45,594 nt of DNA from Chloroflexota bacterium (GTDB taxonomy: Bacteria > Chloroflexota > Anaerolineae > DUEN01). The position numbers and the translations under genes were made by a program. This document shows, in pieces, positions 15,217 to 24,531 of the stretch; the stretch's first letter is position 1; the number at the start of each line of letters is the position of its first letter. The stretch is taken from the NCBI GenBank assembly GCA_013152435.1, contig JAADGJ010000058.1:1-45594 (forward strand), in the 5' to 3' direction. Below the pieces are notes generated by a model, which was given only the letters and a program-made list of their open reading frames with translations, ran no database searches and was not told the DNA's origin.

Positions 15217-15260
15217 CGCACGAGAAAGCCAGCCCCCTTTCGAGCGCTGGCTTCCGTGCG
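15217..15260. terminator. bidirectional hairpin between rpe and rpmB
   Basis: CGCACG-(AGA)-AAGCCAGC pairs with GCTGGCTTCCGTGCG, giving about 13 base pairs between two convergent genes. There is no T-tract on either side, so termination may rely on the stem alone or on Rho. Confidence 0.55.
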
Positions 15261-15292
15261 AAGATGGCCAGTTTACAAGGCGCAAAAGCGCA

Positions 15293-15475
15293 TCAGACGG
15301 TCTTCTGAAGTGTTCTAATGCATTGCGTGCAGAGATACATCCGCCTGGTCCGGCCGTTTTCGATCACGGTCGTGCGCTGAATGTTTGGCTTCCATTGCCG
15401 CTTCGTGCGGTGTTTGGAATGGCTGACGTTATGTCCAAAGCGTAAGCTTTTACCACAGCGTTCGCACTTAGCCAT
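15293..15475 (-). CDS. rpmB: 50S ribosomal protein bL28 (zinc-binding form)
   Basis: The 60-residue protein starts MAKCERCGKSLRFGHNVSHS and contains KRQWKPNIQ, diagnostic of bL28. Two cysteine pairs (CERC near the N-terminus and CTQC near the C-terminus) make it the zinc-binding, Cys4 form. The ATG is preceded by AGAGGTGATCC; a GTG nine bases further upstream is part of that site. The leader carries a perfect hairpin near the predicted transcription start. Confidence 0.95.
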   Translation of the reverse strand: MAKCERCGKSLRFGHNVSHSKHRTKRQWKPNIQRTTVIENGRTRRMYLCTQCIRTLQKTV

Positions 15476-15540
15476 CCGGATCACCTCTTTCCTTATATTG
15501 GATCATGCGGAACACGCGAGACGAACGACGCCCATGATGA

Positions 15541-15563
15541 TAGCCGGGATGCATTCCCGGCTA
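15541..15563 (-). promoter_or_regulatory. hairpin in the rpmB mRNA leader
   Basis: TAGCCGGGA and TCCCGGCTA form a perfect nine-base-pair stem with the loop TGCAT. It lies within a few bases of the predicted rpmB transcription start and about 65 bases ahead of the start codon. A role in autoregulation or mRNA protection is inference. Confidence 0.45.
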
Positions 15564-15574
15564 GAGCGGGCGAT

Positions 15575-15603
15575 ATCTTACCATAGGCGGGGTGAAAGGG
15601 CAA
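15575..15603 (-). promoter_or_regulatory. candidate promoter for rpmB
   Basis: On the minus strand TTGCCC, 17 bases, TAAGAT. The same TAAGAT -10 sequence with 17-base spacing appears in the promoter proposed for the histidine kinase at 41531. Confidence 0.45.
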
Positions 15604-15605
15604 AC

Positions 15606-15627
15606 CGTGTGCCAAGCCGGGCACACG
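15606..15627 (+). other. hairpin upstream of the first Asp23 gene
   Basis: CGTGTGCC pairs with GGCACACG across the loop AAGCCG. It lies 34 bases before the Asp23 start codon and overlaps the upstream part of the rpmB promoter region. Purpose unknown. Confidence 0.35.
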
Positions 15628-15661
15628 TGGCCTCAGAGGGCATCAGAACTCGAGGATGTGG

Positions 15662-16018
15662 ATGACGGAAGAGACTTCTCTGGGTCAAATCGATATCTCC
15701 CCCGATGCCATCGCCGCCATCGCCAGCGAAGCGGTGCTGGAGAGCTACGGCGTGGTGGGCATGGCCAGCAAGAATGTGCTCGATGGGCTGATTGGCTGGC
15801 TACGCCGGGACCGCCCCCGCCGCAGCGTCGAGGTGCGCATCTCCGAGGGCAAGGTCATCATCGACCTGTACGTCATCGTCGAGTACGGGACGCGCATCTC
15901 GGAGGTGGCCTATGGCGTCATGAACCGGGTGAAGTTCAGCCTGGAGCGGACATTGGGCGTGCCGGTATCTGAGATCAACGTCCATGTGCAAGGGCTGCGC
16001 ATCAGCGACCGGGACTAA
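15662..16018 (+). CDS. Asp23/Gls24-family protein (first copy)
   Basis: A 118-residue cytoplasmic protein with the Asp23 fold: QIDISPDAIAAIASEAVLES, GVVGMA, then VEVRISEGKVIIDLYVIVEY and a C-terminal INVHVQGLRI. Asp23 proteins are linked to envelope stress and to the FakA/DegV fatty-acid kinase neighbourhood in many Gram-positive-like genomes. The ATG at 15662 is placed six bases after GAGG; another ATG six bases earlier would add two residues. It directly precedes fakA, the usual genomic order. Confidence 0.9.
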   Translation: MTEETSLGQIDISPDAIAAIASEAVLESYGVVGMASKNVLDGLIGWLRRDRPRRSVEVRISEGKVIIDLYVIVEYGTRISEVAYGVMNRVKFSLERTLGVPVSEINVHVQGLRISDRD

Positions 16019-16118
16019 CCCATCGCATCGGCCAGGCGCGCTCCGAGCCAGGATCCCGGCGCGTGGCCAGCCCGGCGGGCATTCCGGGCATCCTGTCGAT
16101 CTGGGAGGATTCAGGATA

Positions 16119-17861
16119 TTGAGCGGCGAGACGAGAACGGAAGGCGCTTCGTCGGCCTTTCAGGATGATACCACCACCAAGTTGACAGCCAAATACCCCC
16201 CGGGGGTCCCCGTAAAGGCGCTAAACGGCGAGGATATGCGAGCCATGCTGTACGCGGCCTCCGCCAACCTGGAGAAGCATCGGGACGCTATCAACGCGTT
16301 GAACGTGTTCCCCGTCCCCGACGGCGACACGGGCACGAACATGCTTCTCACCATGCAGGCCGCGTGCAATGAGATCGCCGACCTGGTCCATCCGCCCATC
16401 GGGGGCGTCCTACAGCGCGCCGCTCACGGCGCACTGATGGGAGCCCGAGGCAACTCCGGCGTGATCCTGTCCCAGATCCTGCGCGGCATGGCCCGCTCGC
16501 TGGACGATAAGGAGCTGTGCACGACCTCCGACCTCGTCGACGCGCTGGAGGAGGGGGCCGACACGGCCTACAAGGGCGTGTCCAAGCCCGTGGAGGGCAC
16601 CATCCTCACCGTGATCCGGCGGGTTAGCGAGGCGGCCCGCAAAGCCGCCTCAATGGACCAGGACATGCGCTTCGTCTTCGAGCGCATCGTGCACGAGGCC
16701 GCGGAGGCCGTCGCGGAGACCCCTCACCTGCTGCCAGTCCTGGCGCAGGCGGGCGTGGTCGACTCCGGCGGGCAGGGCCTATACGTCATCCTGGAGGGCA
16801 TGTTCCGCTGCCTGCAGGGCGAACAGATCGTGATCAGCGCCCCGCCCAGCGAGGAGGAGGCGGAGCTTTCGGGGCTCGCCGAGGAATGGGGATACGATAT
16901 CCAGTACCTGATCCTCTCCCACGAGGCCGATGAGGACATGGTCCGTCAGCGTCTGATCGAGATGGGCGGACAGAGCGTGATCGTCGTCGGGGGGGAAGGG
17001 GTGATTAAGGTCCATGTGCACAGCGAGGACCCGGGCCCCATGCTCTCCTTCGGCGCCTCGTTAGGGCACCTGGACGACATCGTCGTGGAGAACATGACCT
17101 TGCAGACGTTGCGCCGGCGAGGCGAGCAGCCCGTGCCCCAGGCCGCCCCTGTGGCCGCGACCGTTCGAGAGCCCGCGCCCGCAGCCACCCCGGATGTCCC
17201 GTGCGGCCAGGTGGGCGTCGTCGCCGTCGTGCCCGGGGTCGGACTCCGGCGCGTGTTCGAGAGCCTGGGGGTGAACGCCATCGTGGAGGGCGGGCAATCC
17301 ATGAACCCCAGCACGCAGGAGCTGCTGGAGGCCATCGAAGCCCTGCCCTGCGACGATGTGCTTGTGCTGCCCAACAACAGCAATATCATCCTGGCGGCTC
17401 AACAGGCCCAGGCCCTGAGCCGAAAGAACGTATATGTGGTTCCCTCCCGCACCATCCCGCAGGGGATCAGCGCCCTGCTGGCCTTGAACCCGCAGGCCAG
17501 CCCGGAGGAGAATCAGCGCAATATGACCGCCGCACTGCAGGACATCGAGACGGGCGAGATCACCGTCGCCGTACGAGCCGCCCAATTCGACGGCATCCAG
17601 GTGGAGGTGGGCGACGTGATCGGGCTCCACAACGGGGTGCTGTGTGCGCGCGGCCGGGACACGTACGAGGTGATGGACCAGCTCCTATCGAGGATGCACG
17701 CCTCAGAAGCGGAGGTCATTACCATATATTATGGTGAGCCGGTCTCCAGGGAGGAGGCTCAGGCCATGGCGGATCGGGTGCAGGAAGCCTATCCGGACCA
17801 GGAAGTCGAGCTGGTCGACGGGGGGCAGCCACACTACCATTACATCATCTCCGTCGAATAG
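16119..17861 (+). CDS. fakA: fatty acid kinase catalytic subunit FakA (DAK/YloV family)
   Basis: About 580 residues. FakA phosphorylates fatty acids bound to a FakB/DegV partner. The N-terminal DAK-like kinase domain has LNVFPVPDGDTGTNM and GARGNSGVILSQILRG, which bind nucleotide and metal. A middle domain (about 210-370) carries AGVVDSGGQGLYVILEG. The C-terminal domain includes VVAVVPGVGLRRVFESLG and LPNNSNIILAAQQA, as in the YloV/FakA family. I propose a TTG start ten bases after GGGAGG; ATG at 16236 is too deep in the conserved domain. An upstream frame overlapping the Asp23 gene has no conserved sequence. A DegV partner follows. Confidence 0.92.
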   Translation: MSGETRTEGASSAFQDDTTTKLTAKYPPGVPVKALNGEDMRAMLYAASANLEKHRDAINALNVFPVPDGDTGTNMLLTMQAACNEIADLVHPPIGGVLQRAAHGALMGARGNSGVILSQILRGMARSLDDKELCTTSDLVDALEEGADTAYKGVSKPVEGTILTVIRRVSEAARKAASMDQDMRFVFERIVHEAAEAVAETPHLLPVLAQAGVVDSGGQGLYVILEGMFRCLQGEQIVISAPPSEEEAELSGLAEEWGYDIQYLILSHEADEDMVRQRLIEMGGQSVIVVGGEGVIKVHVHSEDPGPMLSFGASLGHLDDIVVENMTLQTLRRRGEQPVPQAAPVAATVREPAPAATPDVPCGQVGVVAVVPGVGLRRVFESLGVNAIVEGGQSMNPSTQELLEAIEALPCDDVLVLPNNSNIILAAQQAQALSRKNVYVVPSRTIPQGISALLALNPQASPEENQRNMTAALQDIETGEITVAVRAAQFDGIQVEVGDVIGLHNGVLCARGRDTYEVMDQLLSRMHASEAEVITIYYGEPVSREEAQAMADRVQEAYPDQEVELVDGGQPHYHYIISVE

Positions 17862-17928
17862 GAGCGGCCGGCGTGCAGCCTCGCTGGTACAGGCGATATC
17901 TCATCATCCTCAACGTGGAGTGAAGGAA

Positions 17929-18774
17929 TTGTCAGAGATCAAGATCGTCACGGATAGTAACGCACACCTGGATCCCAAAGTACGTGAAGAGCTGGGGATA
18001 GAGGTCGTCCCGCTATCGATCCACGTCAACGGCCGCACCTATCAGGAGGGCGTGAACCTGACCACGGAACAGTTCTTTCGCCAGCTGGAGCGCTCGGACG
18101 CGCTTCCTATCGCGATGGCGCCCTCCGTGCAGACCTTCGCCAACGTGTATCGACGGCTATCCCGCTCCACCGATCGGATCCTGTCCATCCACATGTCCAG
18201 CAAGATGAGCGAGACGTATGCCAACGCCCGGGCGGCCGCGCAGGGCCTCCTCGGCCGTTGCCAGATCGAGGTCGTCGACTCGCTTTCCACATCGGTCGGG
18301 CTGGGCATCCTGGTGGAGGCGGCGGCTCGCGAGGCGAGGACCGGCAAGTCGCTGGACGCCATCGTGCGCCTGGTACGCGGGATGATCCCGCACATTTACG
18401 CCTTCTTCTTCGTGGAGACCCTGGAATATCTGGAGCGCGCCCGGCGCATCGGACAGGCCCAGGCGATCCTGGGCACCATGTTGGGGATCAAGCCGCTGCT
18501 GATGATCGAGGAAGGCGAGGTGATCCCGCTGGAGAAGGTGCGGACGCGCACTCAGGCGGTGGACAAGCTGTTCGAGTTCATCACCGAGTTCACCCGCATC
18601 GAGCAGATGGTCATCCTCCAGCACGGGTTCAGCGATGAGACCGCGATGCTGTTGGAGCGATTGGAGCTCACCTACCCGGATCGGGAGTTCCCCGTATACA
18701 CGTACAGCCCCTCGCTGGCGACCCATCTGGGCCCCACGGCGATGGGGGCCATCGTCTACGAGGGCGTGTGGTGA
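17929..18774 (+). CDS. DegV/FakB-family fatty-acid-binding protein
   Basis: A 281-residue protein, the typical length of the family. It starts with IKIVTDSNAHLDP (first strand and phosphate-side loop), has ILSIHMSSKMSETYANA (the serine-containing fatty-acid carboxylate loop) and later GTMLGIKPLLMIEEGEV. DegV proteins bind a fatty acid and present it to FakA for phosphorylation. Proposed start is TTG, eight bases after GGAG; a GTG nine bases upstream is in frame but lies on the ribosome-binding site. Position straight after fakA makes a FakB role likely, although which fatty acid it binds is not readable. Confidence 0.9.
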   Translation: MSEIKIVTDSNAHLDPKVREELGIEVVPLSIHVNGRTYQEGVNLTTEQFFRQLERSDALPIAMAPSVQTFANVYRRLSRSTDRILSIHMSSKMSETYANARAAAQGLLGRCQIEVVDSLSTSVGLGILVEAAAREARTGKSLDAIVRLVRGMIPHIYAFFFVETLEYLERARRIGQAQAILGTMLGIKPLLMIEEGEVIPLEKVRTRTQAVDKLFEFITEFTRIEQMVILQHGFSDETAMLLERLELTYPDREFPVYTYSPSLATHLGPTAMGAIVYEGVW

Positions 18775-18900
18775 TGACGCGAGCGGATATCGCCCGTAGA
18801 TGGACGTCTCGCCGACGGGACATCGGAACACCTGGATCCGCACATGAGAAGCGCATAGGAGCGAACGGAACTTGTCCTTTCGAACAGTGAGTAGCCAGGA

Positions 18901-21351
18901 ATGAGCGACGCTTTCGATCGACTGAAAAAGGTCTTGGCCCTGGAAAGACGTCAGGGCTTTCGCAATCGAGCCGTCATCGGCGGGCTGGATAAGTTCGCCG
19001 CGCGGTGGGAAGCCGATGTGTTGGCCGAGGTGAAGACGCCGGAACAGCGCGAGCAGGTTCAAGCCATCGTGGCCCTGCTGATGGGGTATCCGACCCTGGA
19101 AAGCCCCGTGGCCCGGGAGCGGGTGATCGACGATATCCTGGCCCGGGCGCAGCGCGTGATGGAGGCGGAGGCACGCCCCTCCGCCGAGCCCGTGCCGGCG
19201 GCCGCCCCCCAGCCCACGGCGCCACCGCCGCCCAAGGCTCCAGCGGAGAGGCCCGCGCGACCGCCACGGAAGCGGCCCTCCGAGCCCGCCGCAGGCCTGG
19301 ACGCTCCCGTCACCCGCCTGCCCGGCGTGGGCCCTCGACATGCCCAGCGCCTGGCCAAATTGGGCATCCGGACGGTGCGGGACCTGCTCTGGCATTTCCC
19401 CAGGCGGTACGAGGACTACAGCACCCTAAAGACCATCGACCACCTACAGGTCGGGGAGGAATGCACCATCATCGGCAACGTCTGGGACGTGCAGAGCCGC
19501 CGGTCCCGCAGCGGACGAGAGATCGTGCAGGCCATCATCGGCGACAGCACGGGCACCATCCAGGCGACCTGGTTCAACCCCTACATGATCCGGCAGCTCA
19601 AGCCCGGGCGCGCCATCGTCCTCAGCGGCAAGATCGACACCTATCTGGGACGCCTGGTGCTGACCAACCCGGAGTGGGAGCCACTGGATCGCCAGTTCAT
19701 CCACACAGGCCGTCTGGTCCCCATCTACCCCATGACGCAGGGGGTGAGCGCCCGCTGGCTCCGCCGGCTGATCAAGCAGACGGTGGACGCCTGGACGCCG
19801 AATATCGAGGACTATCTGCCGGATGGGGTCCGGGAGCGACAGGACCTGATGCCTCTGGGACAGGCGCTGGCTCAGATCCACTTCCCTGACAACTGGGATC
19901 TGCTGGAGCAGGCACGGCGCCGTCTGAGCTTCGACGAGTTCTTCTTCATTCAGCTGGGGATGCTGCGCCAGCGACATCGCTGGCAACATCAGCCCGGCCG
20001 CCCGCTGCCGGCCAACGCCGAGGTGATGGAGCGGTTCCGGGAGGCGTTGCCCTTCCAGCTCACCCGGGCGCAGGAGCGCGCCCTGCGCGAGATCCTGGAG
20101 GACATGGCGCAATCACGCCCCATGAGCCGCCTCCTGCAAGGGGATGTGGGCTCGGGCAAGACCGCCGTCGCCGCCGCGGCCATGTGGGCTGCAATCTGCA
20201 ACGGCGCCCAGGCGGTGCTGATGGCCCCGACGGAGATCCTGGCCGAGCAGCACTACCGAGGCCTCAGCCGCCTGTTCGAGCGCCTGCAGCACCCGGAGGG
20301 CCGCCCGGTGCGCCTGGCCCTGCTGACCGGCAGCCTGCCCGAGGGGGAGAAGCGCCAACTGCACGAGGCCATCGCCGCGGGCGAGGTGGACATCGTGATC
20401 GGCACCCACGCGCTGATCCAGGAGACGGTGCAATTCGCCAGCCTGGGACTGGCCGTCATCGACGAGCAACATCGCTTCGGCGTGGCACAGCGTGCCCGTC
20501 TGCGCCAGAAGGGGTACAACCCCCATGTCCTGGTGATGAGCGCGACGCCCATCCCGCGCACGCTGGCGCTGACCCTCTACGGCGATCTGGACATCTCCGT
20601 GCTGGACGAGCTGCCGCCCGGGCGGCAGCCCATCCGCACCCGCTGGCTACGACCGCTGGAGCGCGAGCGCGCCTACGCCTTCATACGTCGTCAGATCGAA
20701 GCGGGCCGCCAGGCGTTCATCATCTGCCCGCTGGTAGAGGAATCGGAGAGCAGCGACGCGAAGGCCGCCATCGAGGAGCATCGCCGGCTGCAGGAGGAGG
20801 TGTTCCCCGACCTGAAGCTGGGCCTGCTGCACGGCCGCATGAAGGGGGAGGAGAAGGATGCGGTGATGCAGGCGTTCAGCCGGGGGGAGCTGGACATCCT
20901 GGTGGCCACCTCGGTCGTCGAGGTCGGGATCGACGTACCCAACGCGACGGTGATCCTGATCGAGGGGGCGGAGCGCTTTGGCCTGGCCCAGCTGCACCAG
21001 TTCCGCGGCCGGGTGGGCCGCGGCGAGCATCCCTCCTACTGCATCCTGCTCTCCGACGCCGACTCGGGGGACAGCGAGGAGCGGCTCAAGGCGATGGAGC
21101 AGACCCAGGACGGGTTCATCCTGGCGCAGAAGGATCTGGAGCTCAGAGGGCCGGGGGACTTCTTCGGCACCCGACAATCCGGGCTGCCGCCGCTCCACCT
21201 GGCCCAGCTGGGGGATGTGCGCACGCTGGAGGCCGCCCGCGAGGAAGCCAAACGTCTGTTCGCCGTGGACCCGGAATTGTCCCTGCCTGAGCATCAGCTC
21301 CTGCGCGCCCAGGTAGCCCAATTCTGGCACGGACATGGAGATCTGAGCTGA
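18901..21351 (+). CDS. recG: ATP-dependent DNA helicase RecG
   Basis: An 816-residue helicase that remodels stalled replication forks and branched DNA. The N-terminal 90 residues are a helical extension, then a Pro/Ala-rich linker (about 90-135) leads to the wedge/OB domain ([33 protein letters not shown]). Walker A is [17 protein letters not shown], the DEAH-like box is [14 protein letters not shown], motif III is [17 protein letters not shown]. The second helicase domain has [30 protein letters not shown] and [16 protein letters not shown]. The N-terminal extension and linker are longer than in E. coli RecG. coaD follows 17 bases after its stop. Confidence 0.97.
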   Translation: MSDAFDRLKKVLALERRQGFRNRAVIGGLDKFAARWEADVLAEVKTPEQREQVQAIVALLMGYPTLESPVARERVIDDILARAQRVMEAEARPSAEPVPAAAPQPTAPPPPKAPAERPARPPRKRPSEPAAGLDAPVTRLPGVGPRHAQRLAKLGIRTVRDLLWHFPRRYEDYSTLKTIDHLQVGEECTIIGNVWDVQSRRSRSGREIVQAIIGDSTGTIQATWFNPYMIRQLKPGRAIVLSGKIDTYLGRLVLTNPEWEPLDRQFIHTGRLVPIYPMTQGVSARWLRRLIKQTVDAWTPNIEDYLPDGVRERQDLMPLGQALAQIHFPDNWDLLEQARRRLSFDEFFFIQLGMLRQRHRWQHQPGRPLPANAEVMERFREALPFQLTRAQERALREILEDMAQSRPMSRLLQGDVGSGKTAVAAAAMWAAICNGAQAVLMAPTEILAEQHYRGLSRLFERLQHPEGRPVRLALLTGSLPEGEKRQLHEAIAAGEVDIVIGTHALIQETVQFASLGLAVIDEQHRFGVAQRARLRQKGYNPHVLVMSATPIPRTLALTLYGDLDISVLDELPPGRQPIRTRWLRPLERERAYAFIRRQIEAGRQAFIICPLVEESESSDAKAAIEEHRRLQEEVFPDLKLGLLHGRMKGEEKDAVMQAFSRGELDILVATSVVEVGIDVPNATVILIEGAERFGLAQLHQFRGRVGRGEHPSYCILLSDADSGDSEERLKAMEQTQDGFILAQKDLELRGPGDFFGTRQSGLPPLHLAQLGDVRTLEAAREEAKRLFAVDPELSLPEHQLLRAQVAQFWHGHGDLS

Positions 21352-21368
21352 CGAGAAGAGATGAGACC

Positions 21369-21944
21369 ATGCCTACAGCTCTATACCCGGGCACCTTTGA
21401 CCCGGTACACTATGGACATATCGATATCGCTACCCGAGCCTCTTCCCTGTTCGAGCGTCTCGTCATCGCGATCTACGAGAGCCCCGCGAACAAGCAGGTG
21501 CTCTTCCCCATTCAAGAGCGCGTGAGCCTGATGAAGGAGGCGGTCCGGCATCTACCCAATGTGGAAGTTATGTCGTATAATGGATTAACGGTTCATTTCG
21601 CGCGACAGGTGGGAGCCCAAGTGATCGTGCGAGGGCTGCGCACATTGGCCGATTTCGAGTTCGAGTTCCAGGTCGCGATGACCAACCAAAGGCTGGCCCC
21701 GGAAATCGACATGGTGACCTTGATCACCCAGTCGGAGTACGCCTACTTGAGCGCCTCTATCCTGAAGGAGGTCGCGGGACTGGGCGGGGATATCACGCAG
21801 ATGACGCCGCCTCACGTGCAGGAGGCGCTGTATCGCCGCTTCCAGGAGTTAGGCAGACCGCCCAGCCGCCAGGTTCCCAAGGCCCGACTGCGGGATCAGC
21901 GGAAGCCCGGCCTGGAATTGCCGCATTCTTCCGGGGGGAGGTGA
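21369..21944 (+). CDS. coaD: phosphopantetheine adenylyltransferase
   Basis: CoaD transfers AMP from ATP to 4'-phosphopantetheine in coenzyme A synthesis. The 191-residue protein has the nucleotidyltransferase start [19 protein letters not shown] with the T/HxGH motif, [19 protein letters not shown], and the [17 protein letters not shown] loop that corresponds to the family ISSSxVR-type motif. About 30 basic and proline-rich residues beyond the usual end ([16 protein letters not shown]...) are an extension. It ends by overlapping the next gene by four bases (GTGA). Confidence 0.95.
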   Translation: MPTALYPGTFDPVHYGHIDIATRASSLFERLVIAIYESPANKQVLFPIQERVSLMKEAVRHLPNVEVMSYNGLTVHFARQVGAQVIVRGLRTLADFEFEFQVAMTNQRLAPEIDMVTLITQSEYAYLSASILKEVAGLGGDITQMTPPHVQEALYRRFQELGRPPSRQVPKARLRDQRKPGLELPHSSGGR

Positions 21945-22462
21945 TCATCATCGAAATCCTACAGCTCGTCGATCAATTGGAGGCCGTCCTGAATCGCGGC
22001 TGGCGCGTGCCGTTCACATCCAGCCTCCTGGTCAATGAGGAGGAGTGCCTGCGCCTGATCGACCAGATGCGCATGTCCGTGCCGGACGAGGTGCGCCAGG
22101 CCCAGCGCATCCTGCAACAGCGCGATTACATCCTCCTGCAGGCGGAACAAGAGGCCAAACGGATCGTGAGCGAGGCGATGCAGAACCCGGAGGCGATCTC
22201 CGGGCAAAGCGTGCAGGACGTGGTCGCGTCCGCCCAGCAGCGCGCCGCCTCGATCATCGCTGAGGCACGCCAGCGCAGCGAGGAGATGCAACGGGAGGCG
22301 GACGACTACGTCCTCGACGTGCTGCGCGAGCTTTCCCGCCATCTGGAGAGCCTGTTGGCCCAGGTGCAGAACGGCATCGAGGTCCTGGCCAACAAACAAC
22401 GCCCCAACCCTTCATCATCGGCGGCCGCCGGTGGTGATGTCGAAGAGGACGAGGAGATCTGA
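21941..22462 (+). CDS. coiled-coil protein related to DivIVA/ATP-synthase-b-like helices
   Basis: A 173-residue cytoplasmic protein, almost wholly alpha-helical from about residue 60 to 140, with Ala/Gln/Arg/Glu heptads ([33 protein letters not shown]). The tail is acidic and Ser/Ala-rich ([16 protein letters not shown]). Start is GTG, overlapping the coaD stop, with GGGGGGAG ahead of it. Similar helical proteins downstream of coaD are common in Chloroflexota-like genomes (recollection), but no precise function is established. Confidence 0.75.
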   Translation: MIIIEILQLVDQLEAVLNRGWRVPFTSSLLVNEEECLRLIDQMRMSVPDEVRQAQRILQQRDYILLQAEQEAKRIVSEAMQNPEAISGQSVQDVVASAQQRAASIIAEARQRSEEMQREADDYVLDVLRELSRHLESLLAQVQNGIEVLANKQRPNPSSSAAAGGDVEEDEEI

Positions 22463-22600
22463 TCGCCGCAAGGGTGCGCACCCAGGCGCCCCGACCCGCC
22501 CCACCGATGCGGTGGCAGGGGGCTCCCATGTCAGCGTCGCCGAGTGAGCGAGGCGCAGGGATTCGCCGCGAGGCGGAGGCGCGTCCTGGCGCTCGCGTTC

Positions 22601-22629
22601 TTGACAGCGACTATCCTCTGCCCTATAAT
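22601..22629 (+). promoter_or_regulatory. perfect-consensus sigma-70 promoter for yceD-rpmF
   Basis: TTGACA, a 17-base spacer and TATAAT, all exact. Transcription should start near 22636, 32 bases before the yceD ATG. It probably drives yceD, rpmF and the fatty-acid genes that follow. Confidence 0.92.
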
Positions 22630-22667
22630 GCCACGACGCATGTTCGAGACATGCGTGAGGATGGCTT

Positions 22668-23189
22668 ATGCGTTACAACGTCGCGCAACTACTGAAAGCA
22701 TCGGCGGGGGCGACCCGCCATTACCAATTCGATGAGGATGTGACGGGCCTGGATCCCCTTCTCGTGCCGATCAAGCGATTGCAAGGCGAGATCACCATGT
22801 TGCGCACGGGGAACGGGGTCCTGGTCACAGGGCGCCTCGCGATGGTGGTCGAGATGACCTGCAGCCGCTGCCTGGAGCCGCTGGAGGTCCCGCTGACCAT
22901 CGACCTGGAGGAGGAGTTCCGGCCGACCGTCGACGTCATGACCGGTCGGCGGCTGCTCATGGAGGAGGAGGATCAGGCCCTGTGGATCGACGCCCAGCAT
23001 ATCCTGAACCTGGAGGAGGTGATCCGTCAGGATCTGCTCCTGGCGTTGCCCCTGCACCCGCTCTGTCGGGAGGATTGTGCGGGGATTTGCCCGCAATGCG
23101 GGCAGAACCTGAACGAAGGACCTTGTGCGTGCATTATCCATGACGTGGACCCACGTTGGTCTGCGCTGTTGGACCTGAAGCTAGAGTGA
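22668..23189 (+). CDS. yceD: YceD/DUF177 family protein (23S rRNA accumulation protein)
   Basis: A 173-residue protein of the DUF177 family, which in other bacteria is needed for normal 23S rRNA accumulation and is almost always encoded next to rpmF, as here. The family core is VEMTCSRCLEPLEVP and LCREDCAGICPQCGQNLNEG, where the spaced cysteines can bind zinc. The ATG follows GTGAGGATGGC at a usual distance. The perfect-consensus promoter ahead of it suggests high expression, as for a ribosome-related operon. Confidence 0.9.
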   Translation: MRYNVAQLLKASAGATRHYQFDEDVTGLDPLLVPIKRLQGEITMLRTGNGVLVTGRLAMVVEMTCSRCLEPLEVPLTIDLEEEFRPTVDVMTGRRLLMEEEDQALWIDAQHILNLEEVIRQDLLLALPLHPLCREDCAGICPQCGQNLNEGPCACIIHDVDPRWSALLDLKLE

Positions 23190-23250
23190 CAGGAACTCAC
23201 CGCCGGTGCATAGCCTGCGGTGATATGCTGTTAAAGGGAGGGATGAAACC

Positions 23251-23436
23251 GTGCCACCGTTGCCGAAGAGAAAGTTATCACCGGGAAGACGAGATCGTCG
23301 CCGGGCGCACCATGCGCTGAAGCCGCCCCACCTCGTTGAGTGCCCCCAGTGCCATGAGATGCGGCTGCCTCATCGCGTCTGCCCGCATTGTGGGTACTAC
23401 AAGGGCCGTGAAGTGATCTCTGTGGAAGAGGAGTAG
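23251..23436 (+). CDS. rpmF: 50S ribosomal protein bL32 (zinc-binding form)
   Basis: The 61-residue protein begins MPPLPKRKLSPGRRDRRRAH and contains CPQCHEMRLPHRVCPHCG, the Cys4 zinc-binding form of bL32. Start is GTG, preceded by AGGGAGGG. The gene lies directly after yceD and ahead of fabD, a conserved order. Confidence 0.95.
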   Translation: MPPLPKRKLSPGRRDRRRAHHALKPPHLVECPQCHEMRLPHRVCPHCGYYKGREVISVEEE

Positions 23437-23490
23437 GCATCGCCGGGGACCGACCAGCGCTCATAGCGAGGCGTCTTTTGTGCGGGGGAG

Positions 23491-23529
23491 AAACGGGGGA
23501 TTGAGGGCCTGCCCTGATTTCCCTCGTTT
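23491..23529 (+). terminator. imperfect hairpin between rpmF and fabD
   Basis: AAACGGGGGATTGAGGG can pair imperfectly with CCCTGATTTCCCTCGTTT. There is no clean T-tract, so it may only attenuate transcription into fabD. Confidence 0.35.
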
Positions 23530-23577
23530 GTCGCTCTAGGGTTTCCTCGAGGGATGGTTTCGCCAGAGGAGGGCTCG

Positions 23578-24522
23578 ATGTCACGATTCGCCCTTGTGTT
23601 TCCGGGGCAGGGCTCTCAAGCTGTAGGGATGGCTCGGGCTTTGGTGGAGGCGTTCCCCTCCGCCCGTGAGGCGATGGCGGAAGCCGACGATATCCTGCAT
23701 TTCCACCTGAGCCGGCTCTGCTTTGAGGGACCTGCGGACAAGCTGACGGATACGGTGAACGCCCAGCCGGCCATCCTGGCCGCCAGCGTCGCCACGCTGC
23801 GTGCCATCCGCTCGGCCTTCCCCAAGCTGGGAAAGCCGGTCGCGGTGGCGGGGCACAGCCTGGGGGAGTACACGGCCCTGGTGGCCGCGGACGCCCTCTC
23901 CTACACGGATGCCCTACGCCTGGTGCGTGAGCGGGGACGCCTGATGAAGCGGGCGGGTGAGGAGCGACCGGGCGGCATGGCCGCCATCATCAGCCTGGAG
24001 GAGGAACAGGTCGCCCAGGTCTGCCAGCAGGCCAGCCAGGAGACCGGCGGCGTGGTGCAGGTGGCCAACATCAACTCGCCCGGCCAGATCGTCATCTCCG
24101 GCGAGCACTCCGCCCTCGAGCGGGCCATGGAGCTGGCCCGGACGATGGGGGCACGTCGGGTGATCCGCCTGGCCGTGAGCATCGCCGCCCACTCGCCCTT
24201 GATGGCTCCGGCGGCCGAGGCGCTGCAGCACGTCGTGCGCATCGTGGAGATGCGTCCCGCCGTGCCCGAGCTCATCGCGAACGTCTCCGCCGCGCCCATC
24301 TCGGCCGTGGAAGCCGTCCGAGACGAGCTGGTCAGCCAACTCACGGGTCCCGTGCGCTGGACGGCCTCCGTTCAGAACATGATCCGACAGGGGATCGACA
24401 CCTTCATCGAGGTCGGGCCGGGCAACGTGCTCTCCGGCCTTATCCGACGCATCGACCGCAACGTCCGGACGCTCAGCATCAACGAGCCCAAGGACATCGA
24501 AGCGCTGGAGTCTCTCGCCTAG
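23578..24522 (+). CDS. fabD: malonyl-CoA:ACP transacylase FabD
   Basis: The 314-residue enzyme transfers malonyl groups to acyl carrier protein in fatty-acid synthesis. Start FALVFPGQGSQAVGM, the nucleophile S94 in GHSLGEY, R119 in the following helix and H205 in AAHSPLM form the known active site. Late motif is FIEVGPGNVLSGLIRR. The ATG follows AGAGGAGGGC; an upstream in-frame ATG adds eight residues not typical of the family. fabG follows after nine bases. Confidence 0.96.
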   Translation: MSRFALVFPGQGSQAVGMARALVEAFPSAREAMAEADDILHFHLSRLCFEGPADKLTDTVNAQPAILAASVATLRAIRSAFPKLGKPVAVAGHSLGEYTALVAADALSYTDALRLVRERGRLMKRAGEERPGGMAAIISLEEEQVAQVCQQASQETGGVVQVANINSPGQIVISGEHSALERAMELARTMGARRVIRLAVSIAAHSPLMAPAAEALQHVVRIVEMRPAVPELIANVSAAPISAVEAVRDELVSQLTGPVRWTASVQNMIRQGIDTFIEVGPGNVLSGLIRRIDRNVRTLSINEPKDIEALESLA

Positions 24523-24531
24523 GAGCCAAAG

